DNA from: Sesamum alatum
Lineage: Eukaryota > Streptophyta > Magnoliopsida > Lamiales > Pedaliaceae
DNA length: 64,000 nt
Assembly: GCA_034509735.1 (NCBI GenBank)
Contig: JACGWO010000003.1
Location: 5,022,001 to 5,086,000 of the forward strand
Direction of reading: 5' to 3'
In this document: in pieces, positions 36,244-46,652 of the stretch
How the letters are laid out: every line of letters starts with the position of its first letter
How positions within the stretch are numbered: position 1 is the stretch's first letter
Position numbers and translations under genes: made by a program
The notes under the pieces: generated by a model
What the model saw: only the letters and a program-made list of their open reading frames with translations
Databases searched by the model: none
Told to the model about the DNA's origin: nothing

Positions 36244-38218
36244 TGTTAGAATAGGTGACCATGTAAGCCAATTTTGGCAGGAATATGTAACCTATGTCTA
36301 GACAATTTTTTGGTATTTGATAAAAACATTTATGAATAAAGAAGTGAAAATTCATATGGCAATACTTTGTTTACGTTCACTTATATCTGCATTTACATTT
36401 CTGTTCACTACGCAAACAAAGCCCACGGACTGAGAATCGATTTCGGGGACTGGGACTACGCTTGGAGGTAGGTCCATGAAATCAGTCTTACCGAATCAGT
36501 CCGGAAATCTCCAAGTCAAGGAATCCCGAAAATGGGTACCGGGATTCCCTTTGAGACTTGCACTAAGCATCTGCTGTCGTATTTCATCGACGGGTGACGA
36601 AGGTCGTCTAAGCAGTGTTAGTGGGTCAGCACGCTAGGAAGCAGCTGACTGAGGTGACTCGTGAGAACCGTCTTAAGGAGGACCTTGAGTATGGTCAGCA
36701 AGGTATGACGAGTATTCCCGGTTCCAACGGTACAGGCCAAGTCCTTTGACTTGAGGAACCGCTGAGTTCACCTGTACATTAGGTCTGTATCTTAGATATG
36801 GTGAGAGATTGCCAAAATACTCTTGAGTAGTCATAAGCCATGTCTAGTGCAGCTCGGGTGTACAGAGTGACAGTAGTTTTCAAGAAAGGATCTGTCTCCT
36901 GTCAAAAGGCATTGACAGTTGAGTCTTATATATGCTCTGTGTCTTATCCCTAAAATCTGTGGCCACAGTAACTGAACAGAATGGAAGGTTTCCCTTGCGG
37001 CGTTTAGTAAGGACAGACCGACACTTAGGTCCAAAATGGGTACCTGCATTTTCCGTGCCCTAGACTCTGAGTGATGAGACCGAAGACAAAAGGACAAGTG
37101 TACTGTTAGAGCCTAAATGTTCATCCCCCAATATTTCACCTAGTCTCTAGTGCCATGAACCGTTGCTAGATGGCCACCCATGGTAACAGACGGATTCTAG
37201 GAATCCGATCAATTCTAGCTGAATGGTGAACCTAAAGAGTCACACACTATCCACACACACTTAGTATTTAATTTGGAATTAAATATTGGAGTAAAGGAAT
37301 GATTAAATTAGATTTAATCGGGTTCTATATTTTCTTGGAGAAATTAATTCCTTCTATTTGATAAAGGGAATTAAATTAATAAATTAGATTTATTAAGGGA
37401 ATTGATTTAATGGGCCTAGAATAAATATTAATATTTATTTATTATATTTATTTGGCCTTTTGGAATATTTAATGGGATTTAAATATTCCATTAAATTTAA
37501 ATAAATGGTTGAGATGGAAAGGGGAGATGGAAGGCTAGGATTTGTTTGACTAGGTCAAACACTAGTTTGATTAGGACTTTGACTAGGTCAAAATCCTAGT
37601 CAAATTAGGGTTCTTAGAGTTGGAGTTTAAAGAGGATTAAACTCCTCCTCTATAAATACCTCTAGCTTCCAACTATTGCATTATGATGATTCTTGAAATC
37701 ACACACACAACACACACTCCCCCCTCTCCTACATCTCGTCCGCCCCTCTCTCTCTCTCACTCTCCAAGAAAATTATTTCTTGTTCTTTTGTTCTTGGAAC
37801 ATTAGAACTAAGGAAGAGTAGTCCCGTTAATTCATAACGTGTGATTGATCTATCCTCTCCAAAAATACTTGTTCGTTGCTAGCACGACGTGCAAGATACG
37901 TGGGTGGATCGTGTGTCACGATTTGGAGGGTCTCAAGAACGAGATCTCGGTGCAAAATGGGGAACAACGCGTGTAGCCGTTGAAGACGAAAACCACAACG
38001 GGTAGATCTCGTTTTATTTTTCGTCCCTCTTTATTTTTTCAACTCTATGGCCTCCATGATTTCTTTACAAGTTATATGATCATGAGATACACCGAACGCC
38101 CGGGAACCTCAAGGGTACACCCATTGAGCGTGTTCTTTTAAATTAAAAGCATGCTTTAATTTTTGTATGTTTATTTTTACCGCGCTTCCGCATTCGCGCA
38201 ATTCCCGGGACGATCCAC
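36244..38218 (+). repeat. 5' LTR of copia element A
   Basis: It starts TGTTAGAATAGGTGACCATG. It stops at CGATCCAC, after which LTR A should continue CGATTTCTTTCA and the primer site; instead the leader resumes at TAATGTGCGTT. The last dozen LTR bases and the primer-binding site are therefore deleted. Confidence 0.9.
37651..37658 (+). promoter_or_regulatory. TATA box of the 5' LTR A
   Basis: TATAAATA preceded by CTCCTCCTC, about 1,410 bases into the LTR. Transcription would start some 30 bases downstream. The 3' LTR copy is at 48060-48067. Confidence 0.65.
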
Positions 38219-38389
38219 TAATGTGCGTTCTAAGCATGAAATGTGATATTGGCATGTTTTATATTAAATCTTGATTTTTCTTGATTTTAAGCATGTCGGT
38301 TTTATTGCTTTTAATTCGTGTGAATTTCTGAATGTTGGTATTTTTCTGTTTTTCTTGGGAAACGGGGTGGAAAATTGAACGGAAAACGA

Positions 38390-38955
38390 GAAACGACGAA
38401 GCCGGCCAGCCAGGAGGGTTGGCCGCGCGCTGCCTGCAGGGCAGACGTGCGCAGGCAAGGGAAGCCTGCACCCGCCCAGCCAGTCGCGCAGGGGCAGCGC
38501 GCAGCCAGGGAGGCTGCGCGCAGGGCAGCGTCTCCAGGCGCGCGCGCACGGAGACAAGGGTGTCTGCGCGCGCGCGCCCGGCAGGCGCGCTTATGCGCAC
38601 GCGCAAGGCTGCGCGCCAAAGAGCCCGTGCACGGATGGACTCTGGGCAGCGCCGCCAGGCGCGCACGCACGCAGACGGAAGAGTCTGCGCGCGTGCGCCC
38701 GGCAGGCGTGCCTAGTGTATGTCTGCGCGTGCACTGCGCACGGCACGACCGACAGCCAGCAGGCCAGCGCGCGCGCAAGGCAAGGGAGCCTGCGCACGCG
38801 AAGGCCTGCCGGAATGCCAGGCCGCGCAGCGCGCTGCCGGCCAGGCGCGCGTGCACGCAGGCAAGGGGCCTGCGCGCGCGCAGGGGCGGCAGGCTAAGCC
38901 TGCTGCCCTGTGCGCGCGCCGGCGGGCCGCTGCCGGCGGCGGCGGCTGCTGCTAC
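38390..38955. repeat. GC/CpG-rich low-complexity block in leader A
   Basis: About 560 bases dominated by GCGCGC, CAGGCGCGC and CAAGGGAGCCTGCGC phrases, set in AT-rich DNA. It has degenerate internal repetition with no fixed period. Element C has a shorter block of the same kind in the same place (55805-56035). Confidence 0.85.
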
Positions 38956-39961
38956 TAGGGTTTCAAAATCCTAACAGTGTTTTTCTTTTATTTTTTAATT
39001 ATTTTCAGTTTTAATTTTGAATTAATTCTGAAAAATCGTTTTTTGGTTCAATTATGCCTATTTTTCTAAAGACATTATTTTAGGAGTAAAATAAATTGGA
39101 TTTGGAATCCCGGGGTTATTTTACTTAAAATAATGAGGAAAGGTTTTCCTAAAACGAAAAAATATTATTACCAATATTTGTGTTTTATTTTTCACACGTT
39201 ATGCACATATTCATTTATTATTTTGGATATTCATGATTGGATATCATGTGTTGTTGGTATATTATGATTATATGATTGGATCATGTGATTATGTGTGTTG
39301 GATGGAAATGGATGATCACGAGCCCTAGACCGGATGTATGGTATATTTTCTGTTGGGCCTGTGTGCCTCTTTTACTGCTTTCTCCTTCTCTCTTTCTAGT
39401 TGCTTTGGAATAATAAGGCATTCTCCTTCTCTCTTTCTATTTTTTTAATATGTAATTAGAGTAGACTAGGAGTGAGGTTTCTATTTTTGTAATTGGTGGA
39501 GAAGAAGGAAGGACCACATGGAGAGCCCAGACGGGAGGTCCCTTGCAGTTTTCCATGAAGTGAAGAAAGAGAAAAGAGACCAAGGCCCATCAGCATGATG
39601 ATTGGGTTACTATTAATGTAATAGTATAGGACCAACCCTAAATTGACCATAGATCCACTGCGGGCTCAGTGGGTCGCATAGGATTCGGGCTCGTGATCAT
39701 CCAACAGGGGCGTGCTAGGCTTTAATTTTGCATGTGGTTATGATGATGGATGAATGAGTTGTTTATTTATCATATAACTGCTATGGATGGTTTATTTATG
39801 CATTATGGATGTATGTGTAGATGTTTATTTATTCGAGATCTCGGTCATTTACCACTCTCACATTGGTTGGACCAATGTCAAAATATTAGACCCTAGACAA
39901 AGTGGACATAAACTCTAGGAGTTTGTCCATGCCTTCCAATCCATGGCTAGTGAGGAAGCTG

Positions 39962-40250
39962 CTTTGGGTCAATAGCGTGGTCTCACGAGTCGTGGCACGT
40001 TATTGTACTTAAAGGAAGCTGCACTATGTCATGAACGAAAAATGGGCTGCTGCTACCTGTCTCACGAGTCGTGGGGGTACCAGTGGGTCTGTGGCTCGGT
40101 CGATTGGGTCGGGTCTAACGCCCGATTAACACGATTCGCTTGGAGTCCTCGGGATCATGTGAAAGGGTGAGGCAATAATCTTGGGAATCTCGTGGAACGA
40201 GAATGGTATGGAATACCTGCCACAGGATCTTTTCCATGCGAATCGTAAAA
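39962..40250 (+). ncRNA. Structured leader RNA domain of copia A (candidate dimerisation/packaging signal)
   Basis: Hairpins visible by eye: stem 39970-39979 with 39996-40005, tip CACGAGTCGTG at 39984-39994; stem 40050-40057 with 40076-40083, the same tip at 40063-40073; TCGGG 40109-40113 with CCCGA 40121-40125; TCTCGT 40188-40193 with ACGAGA 40197-40202 over a GGA loop; GGTAT 40205-40209 with ATACC 40213-40217 over a GGA loop. ACGATTCGC (40131-40139) can pair with GCGAATCGT (40238-40246), closing the last two. Element C keeps all of these. The function is inferred; retroviral leaders hold comparable palindromic dimerisation loops and G-rich nucleocapsid-binding loops. Confidence 0.55.
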
Positions 40251-40453
40251 GCGGGGGTATGGGAAAAATCGTTGTGGATCCCAAGCCCACTTGGAAAGGA
40301 TTTCCCGAAAATTACGTTTGAGAGTACCGTATTTTCGTATAAATAGTGGGAGGATTAAATGACTAAAGTCTATGCATTTAATTATTTTATCAAAACCACC
40401 GTCTTTTATTTTCTGCTGATCGCGCGCTGTTTTCTAAAAATGTAGATTTTAAA

Positions 40454-43400
40454 ATGTCTAAGAACCCACTCTCCACCATTCTTGAGACAAACAAATTCCA
40501 TGGAACAAATTACAACGACTGGTTGCGCAATCTCAGGATAGTCCTAGATTACGAGAACCAAGGCTACTGTTGGAATAGGTGACCAGAAAGCTAATAGGTT
40601 TGGCAATTTGTAACCTATCCGACAACTTGATGTGAATGTAATATTATTATGTGATGAATAAGATGAGTATTCGTCACCAATGGTACCTTCTTTGTTGCGC
40701 TCATCTTACATTTGTTAAAATGGTGTTTAACTTATATCGTAACAAAGCCCACAGACCATGGATAACAACTCGTGCATTTGGGCCACACATTGGATGGTGG
40801 TCATGAAACCAACTGATTAAGAGTTGGGTCTGAAACGTTCCAAGTCGAGGACCTCGAGACAGGGCATCGAGAGTCCTATTGAGACTTGCGTCAAGAGTCG
40901 TGTTCATTAGATAAGTGCCGTGTTTCATCGACGATAGGCGTGGGACACCTACACGATCTTGATGGGTTGGTTGACTGAGGTCGAGCCGACTAGACTGACT
41001 CGCGGGGATCATCATATGGAAGCCTTGGAGGCTTGGTCAGTATGATTGGATTCCCCGGTTCCGATAGTACGGGAGTAATCCTCAGACTTGAGGAATCATG
41101 GCAGTCACGTGCACAGGACGGCTGTATCTTGGATCTGGCGAGAGGTGATCATTCTGCAAGATGATCATTATAAGCCTTGCCCAGTGCAGTCAGAATGTGT
41201 AGCGAGGACGGTGGATTCCAAGAAGTGGATCCGTCCCCTGTCAGTATGTGACAGAGGTATCTCCTATGCACTCGGAGACACGTTCATGCTGTTTGAAGCT
41301 GTGGCCACAGTGGTTGGTCGAACAGGGAATGGTTTCCTGTGTCGATGCAATGAAGCATACGTGGTCTCGAGTATTAAGCATAGATGCCTAGTCAAGGATG
41401 GGAACCGACGCCCAATTCCATACCCTAGACTAAGGCCGGGAGACGGTAGACGGAAGGATCGTACCTGTACGGAATCGGCGCCTAAATGTTCACGCCAATT
41501 CACCTAGTCTCTAGTGCCATGGACCGTTGCTAGACGGCCACCCATGGTAATGAGCCCTTGTGGGACACGGGCCCAAATCTAGCTGAGGGTGAACCTAAAG
41601 GGTCACACACAAATCACCGAGGAGGTTGAGAGATCGACTTGGAGTCAATCTCGAAGGATAAAATAAGTAATTGGATTACTTAAGGGAAAGTCCATTGGAT
41701 GGACGGGCCGATATTGTATCGGGCTTTCATTTAATCGGTAAATTGGATTTTCGATTAAATATGAAAAGTTGAGATGTTGAGACGTTGGATCTTTTAATTG
41801 GATTAAAAGATCAACGGGAATAATTTAAGTGAACATTAAATTGGATTTAATATTGGGTTCGTCGTAATTGGATTACGATAAAACCCGGTCCGTTAAATTA
41901 TACCCGAGAGGAGAAATAATTCCTAATTTGAATAGGAAGAAGTTGGACTTCTTCCCTTAATTAAACATGGCCGACACGCTCCCTTGGAGGAAGCAAAATC
42001 AGCCATGTTTCATGCTAGGTGGTATGTTGACTTATCTCTTTTGGAAAGAGACAAATCAACTCCAATCAAGCTCTTCCCTTTTGGTATGATATGATCATAC
42101 CATAAATTTTGGTAGGCTTGATTGAAGAATTGATGGTGATTGATTGGAATGAATCTAGAGATCCTTGGATGAACCTAGACAAATTTCAATAATCACATTA
42201 ATTATGTAAATATATGAGAATATACAACACCAAGCATAAGTGATTCATTATTCATCTTTTTCTAGGAAAAAGAGAAGACAAAAATCCTCTCCTCTCTCTC
42301 AAAATTTTGTGCTCCCTCCCTCTCTTACACTTGTGTTCTTCACTTGATTTTGAATCAAGAAGAAGAACAAAGTAAGTTTAAGAGAACACTAATTCATAGT
42401 GTTCTTCTCTTAAACCGATTCCTTCCTAAACCCGTTCTTTTCTAGCAAGAAGAACGTGTGTTTCTTCCGGTGTGGTGTGGATCACCTTTGGAGAATCCAT
42501 ACGTTTGGATTTCGTGAGCATTCCGGAGAAGGAACAACGCTAGTAGCCGGGAGCATACGCTAAACAATCAAAGGTAACGGTTTATTACGCTTTGATTGAT
42601 TTCATTTGTATATCTATGCCCTATGTGTTTAAATATATGTTTTAATATTTACACATCCTACATCGAACGCCCAGTTGAGCACCCAAGGGTACACCCCTTG
42701 GGATTCGCGTATTTTGAATTTAATTTAAATTTACGCACTTTACATGCTTTCTCGCTTCCGCTCGCGCTCCCGGGCGGATCCGCTTGTCCTTCAGCTACGT
42801 CATGGACGAGCCTTTCCCTAGGACCTTGCCGGAAGGATCCACGCCAGAAGAACGTGAGACGTTCGAGACTTGGCATAAGGATAATCAGAAGGTCAGCACC
42901 CGGACCGGCATACTAGGTATGTCGCGACCAAGGCGTTCTTTGGAACGAAAATGACAGAAGGATCCTCTGTACAAGAGCACGGGGTTAAAATGCTTACCCT
43001 GGTGGAAAAGCTCGAGGACCTAAAGGTAGGTCTCGATAATAAAACGTACATAGATGTGATCCTTCAGTCACTCCCACCCTCCTTTGACCAATTCATCGTC
43101 AACTATAACATGAACGCACTTGAGAAGGGCATTCATGAGTTGATCAATATGTTGGTGCAATACGAGGCAACGACTAAGAAGTCCACGCCTTCGGTATTGT
43201 TTGGAGGTGCTTCGACTTCTAATACGAAAGGCAAGGGTGCCGGACGTTGGAAGAAGAAGAAAGGGAAGGGAAAGGCCGTCAAAGCAGCTACGAACACTAA
43301 GAGTGTTTCCATTGCCAAAGAGGGGAAAGGCAAAGGAAAGGGAAAGGTTGTCTCCAAGCAACAGTCGAAGGCGTATGACATATGTATCAACTGCCGTGAG

Positions 43401-43514
43401 AAAGGGCATTGGAAGAGAGAGTGCCCCAAACTCTTCTTGAACCAAGGTATATATGTGATTGAGGTTAATATGGTCACTAATTCTGCCTCTTGGGTATTAG
43501 ATACCGGCTGTTGA
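40454..43514 (+). pseudogene. Copia A gag, split by a solo LTR and internally deleted
   Basis: The first part, 40454-40567, begins MSKNPLSTILETNKFHGTNY and includes NDWLRNLRIVL, a normal copia gag start. It is cut by solo LTR B (40568-42793) and resumes at 42799 (MDEPFPRTLPEG) to about 42915. There a frame change and the loss of some tens of codons join it to TKAFFGTKMTEGSSV. The rest (to about 43450) carries LPPSFDQFIVNYNM, a lysine/glycine-rich linker and the zinc knuckle CINCREKGHWKRECP. Gag would form the particle and bind RNA. It then runs into the protease motif WVLDTGC and a stop. Confidence 0.85.
40568..42793 (+). mobile_element. Solo LTR, copia family B (2,226 bp)
   Basis: It begins TGTTGGAATAGGTGACCAGA and ends CGCTTGTCCTTCA, flanked by the 5-bp duplication GCTAC (40563-40567 and 42794-42798). 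Removing the LTR and one duplicate restores the gag frame across the join, which proves it inserted into gag. Only one LTR remains, so the element was lost by LTR-LTR recombination. It shares the conserved block (41504-41550) with LTRs A, C and D. Confidence 0.93.
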
Positions 43515-46500
43515 GCTCACATTTGCAATGACTTGCAGGTGTTGAAAAGAAGCAGAAAACTGGGTAGCGGGGACATGATCCTGAAGCTTGGGAATGGCAA
43601 AGCCATCTCGGCAGAAGCAGTAGGATCCGCCACTCTAGTGATTAGTGATAGTACTAGCATAGATTTAGAGCAAGTTTATTTTGTACCTAGTATGATTAAA
43701 AACATCATTTCCATTCCATTGTTGGACAGTAGTGGTTATGAGTTTAGAATCAATAAAAATTGCTTTTATTTGATGAGGTGTGGAATTGCTCATCTACTTG
43801 GTACATTGCATAACGGACTCTATATCTTGCAACAAACGAATATCATCCTCAATGCACAACATAAACGGAAATTAGATAATAACGGGAACGCACGACTGTA
43901 GCACGCTAGGCTAGGTCATATATCCCAAGATAGGATAAAAAGGTTGGTAGACTCAAAGAACCTAGAGGTTGGGGACTTGAGCGATCTACCAACTTGTGAA
44001 TCCTGTCTAAGAGGGAAAATGACCAAGAAGCCCTTTGTAGGACAAAGCAGGCTTGCCACAGGTCTGTTGGACTTGGTCCATACAGACGTATGTGGGCCAC
44101 TAAGGACGCAGGCCCGAGGTGGGTTTTCCTACTTCATAACCTTTACCGATGATCATTCGCGGTATGATTATGTTTACCTGATGAGGTACAAGTCTGAAGC
44201 TCTTGAGAGGTTTAAAGAATTCAGACTTGAAGTAGAGAACCAAACCAACTGCAAAATTAAAGTCCTTCGGTCGGATCGAGGCGGTGAGTACCTTAGTACG
44301 GAGTTCCTAGATTATCTAAAAGAACATGGTATAATATCAGAATGAACACCTCCAGGAACACCACAGTTAAATGGTGTCTCTGAAAGGAGGAATCGAACCC
44401 TGTTGGACATGGTTCGGTCCATGATGAGTTTTACCAAATTGCCCTTATCGTTTTGGGGCTATGCACTAGAAACGGCGGCCAAATTGTTGAATTTAGCGCC
44501 TACTAGTACATTGACCCAAACGCCATATGAGATATGGCACGCAAGCCTGCATCCTACAACTACTTGAAAGTGTGGCGTAGCCCCGCATACGTCAAGAGGT
44601 TAGTGGGAGATAAGTTAGAATCTAGGTCTAGCTTATGCAGGTTCATTGGATACCTTAAAGAAACTGCGGGTTATTACTTTTATGACCCCTTGGAACAAAA
44701 GGTCTTTGTTTTAAGAAATGCAGTATTCTTGCAGCAAGGCTTCCCGGAGGATATCCAACCTAATGAGCTGATCCTTGAGGAATCAAGTGATGGAATCCAG
44801 CCATCAGAGGTAGCCACGGAACCCTCACTTAGAGGATTCAGGATAGACAGCCGAAGGGCTGACCAACCTCGAGAGGTCCAACATGCTAGGCATGAAGGAC
44901 AGCCTCAGGAACAGCCAGCCCCGGTTCCTGAACCACCTGCTCCGATACAGTCAGCGCCCACAGTCACCACTGACGTTCCCGTTCTCCGTAGGTCCACTAG
45001 AGAGTCCAGACCTCCAGTGAGATATGGCTTTCTAGGTGCGACCGATCTTTTGGATAATGATCCTAAGACTTATGGAGAAGCGATGTCAGACATCGACTCC
45101 GGGAAATGGCTTGAGGCCATGAAAGCCGAAATGGACTCCATGAGCGAGAACCAAATATGGAGTCTTGTAGATCCACCGAAAGGTGTTAAGCCAGTCGGCT
45201 GTAAGTGGGTCTACAAGCGCAAACTTGGCGTTGATGGAGAAGTCACAACCTTTAAGGTTAGGCTTGTAGCTAAGGGATACACTCAACGATCCGGGGTCGA
45301 CTTTGAGGATACCTACTCGCCAGTAGCCATGGCTAAATCCATTCGGATTCTGCTCGCCATAGCAGCATGGTATGATTATGAGATATGGCAGATGGACGTG
45401 AAAACGGCCTTCCTCAACGGTTTCGTTGAAAAAGAGATCTATATGGATCAGCCGGAGGGTTTCACGGTCACTGGAGAAGAACAGAAAGTCTGTCGTCTCC
45501 AGAAGTCCATCTATGGCCTCAAACAAGCCTCCCGAAGTTGGAACATTCGCTTTGATGAAGTAATACGGGGTTATGACTTCATCAAAAACGAATCCGACCC
45601 TTGTGTATACAAGAAGGTTAGTAGGAGCTCAATAATGTTCCTAGTGCTTTATGTGGATAACATTCTGCTCATTGGTAATGACGTTAGAATGTTAGGAAAC
45701 ACAAAAGCATGGTTGTCAACCCAGTTTTCCATGAAGGACTTGGGTGAAGCCTCCTACATCCTAGGCATCCAGATTGTCAGGGACAGATCTAAAAGGATGT
45801 TAGGACTCACCCAAAACTCGTATATGGAGAAAGTCCTAAAGAGATATCGAATGGACAACTCCAAACGAGGATTCCTTCCAATGAGGCATGGGATCAAGTT
45901 ATCCAAGAAACAGTTCCCACAGACTGATGAGGAACTTGAAAGGATGAAAGTCATCCCCTATGCTTCTGCCGTAGGTAGCATACAATATGTGGTCCACTGC
46001 ACTAGGCCTGACATTGCATACACTTTGAGCGTGACAAGCAGATATCAGTCCTGCGCAGGAGAGGCACATTGGAATGCTGTTAAGGGCATCCTTAAGTACC
46101 TAAGGAGGACTAAGGAAATGTTCCTAGTCTATGGCAATGGAGAACTAATTCTGGAAGGCTTTAGCGACGCTAGCTTCCAGTCTGATGACGATGATGCCAA
46201 GTCTCAATCGGGGTACGTATTCAAACTCAATGGAGGAGTAGTAGCTTGGAAAAGTTCCAAGCAAGCAACCATTGCTGACTCCACCACAGAGGCTGAATAC
46301 ATAGCAGCTTCAGAAGCTGCTAAGGAAGCGGTTTGGATGAGAAACTACATCCAAGAGTTGGGTGTGGTGCCTAGCATCGCCGAGCCTGTTGTCATCTTCT
46401 GTGATAACAACGGCGCAATAGCGCAAGCAAAGGAACCAAGATCTCATCACCGTTCCAAACACATTCTTAGACGCTACCATCTTCTTAGAGAAATGGTAGG

Positions 46501-46636
46501 AAGAGGTGACTTCCGGATGGACCGAGTCAACTCAGCAGACAACACAACAGATCCGCTGACAAAGCCTATGTCACAGAGCGCTCATACGCAACATCTTGAG
46601 AAGATGGGGATTAGACAAATGGGCGATTGGCTTTAA
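42918..46636 (+). pseudogene. Copia A pol: protease, integrase, reverse transcriptase, RNase H (inactivated)
   Basis: Protease WVLDTGC near 43490; integrase zinc region HARLGH...CESC (43903-44000) and catalytic residues in HTDVCGPL, SDRGGEY and NGVSERRN; RT with FLNGFVEKEIYMDQPEGF near 45413 and YGLKQASRSW near 45510; RNase H with FSDASF, STTEAEYIA and FCDNNGAIAQ; terminus near TDPLTKPMSQSAHTQHLEKMG. One frame holds 42918-44536, but with stops at 43512-43514 (a serine is expected), 43899-43901 and 44343-44345 (tryptophans expected, so G-to-A changes). A frame break near 44535 leads to the 700-codon frame at 44534-46636. The RT box reads YVDN instead of YVDD (about 45648). The replication enzymes are therefore not functional. 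Confidence 0.92.
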
Positions 46637-46641
46637 AGGTC

Positions 46642-46651
46642 AAGTGGGAGA
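46642..46651 (+). promoter_or_regulatory. Polypurine tract of copia A
   Basis: AAGTGGGAGA just before the TGTTAG of the 3' LTR; primes plus-strand DNA in this element class. The same tract precedes the 3' LTR of element C. Confidence 0.75.
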
Positions 46652-46652
46652 T

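Larger units (their letters stand above)
38219..40453 (+). other. Untranslated leader of copia element A
   Basis: 2.2 kb between LTR and gag ATG. It contains a GC-rich block (38390-38955), ordinary AT-rich DNA, a stretch shared with element C (TAGATCCACTGCGGGCTCAG near 39650), and then the structured region at 39962-40250. Open frames in the GC-rich block are compositional artefacts. Confidence 0.75.

Noticed and set aside
36831..37097. 88-codon minus-strand frame, recurring at 47240-47506
   Set aside because: The same frame appears twice because it lies in the two LTRs of element A. LTR sequence, antisense, no known domain.
38259..38974. Six overlapping open frames on both strands, rich in Arg and Ala
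   Set aside because: They come from GC-rich low-complexity DNA with few stops in any frame. No domain, no codon pattern, and the block lies in a retroelement leader.
41088..41507. 139-codon frame in solo LTR B, with related frames at 41264-41503 and 52693-52936
   Set aside because: LTR sequence on both strands; recurrence reflects LTR copies, not a gene.
45086..45526. 146-codon minus-strand frame within pol of element A
   Set aside because: Shadow of the RT frame on the other strand.
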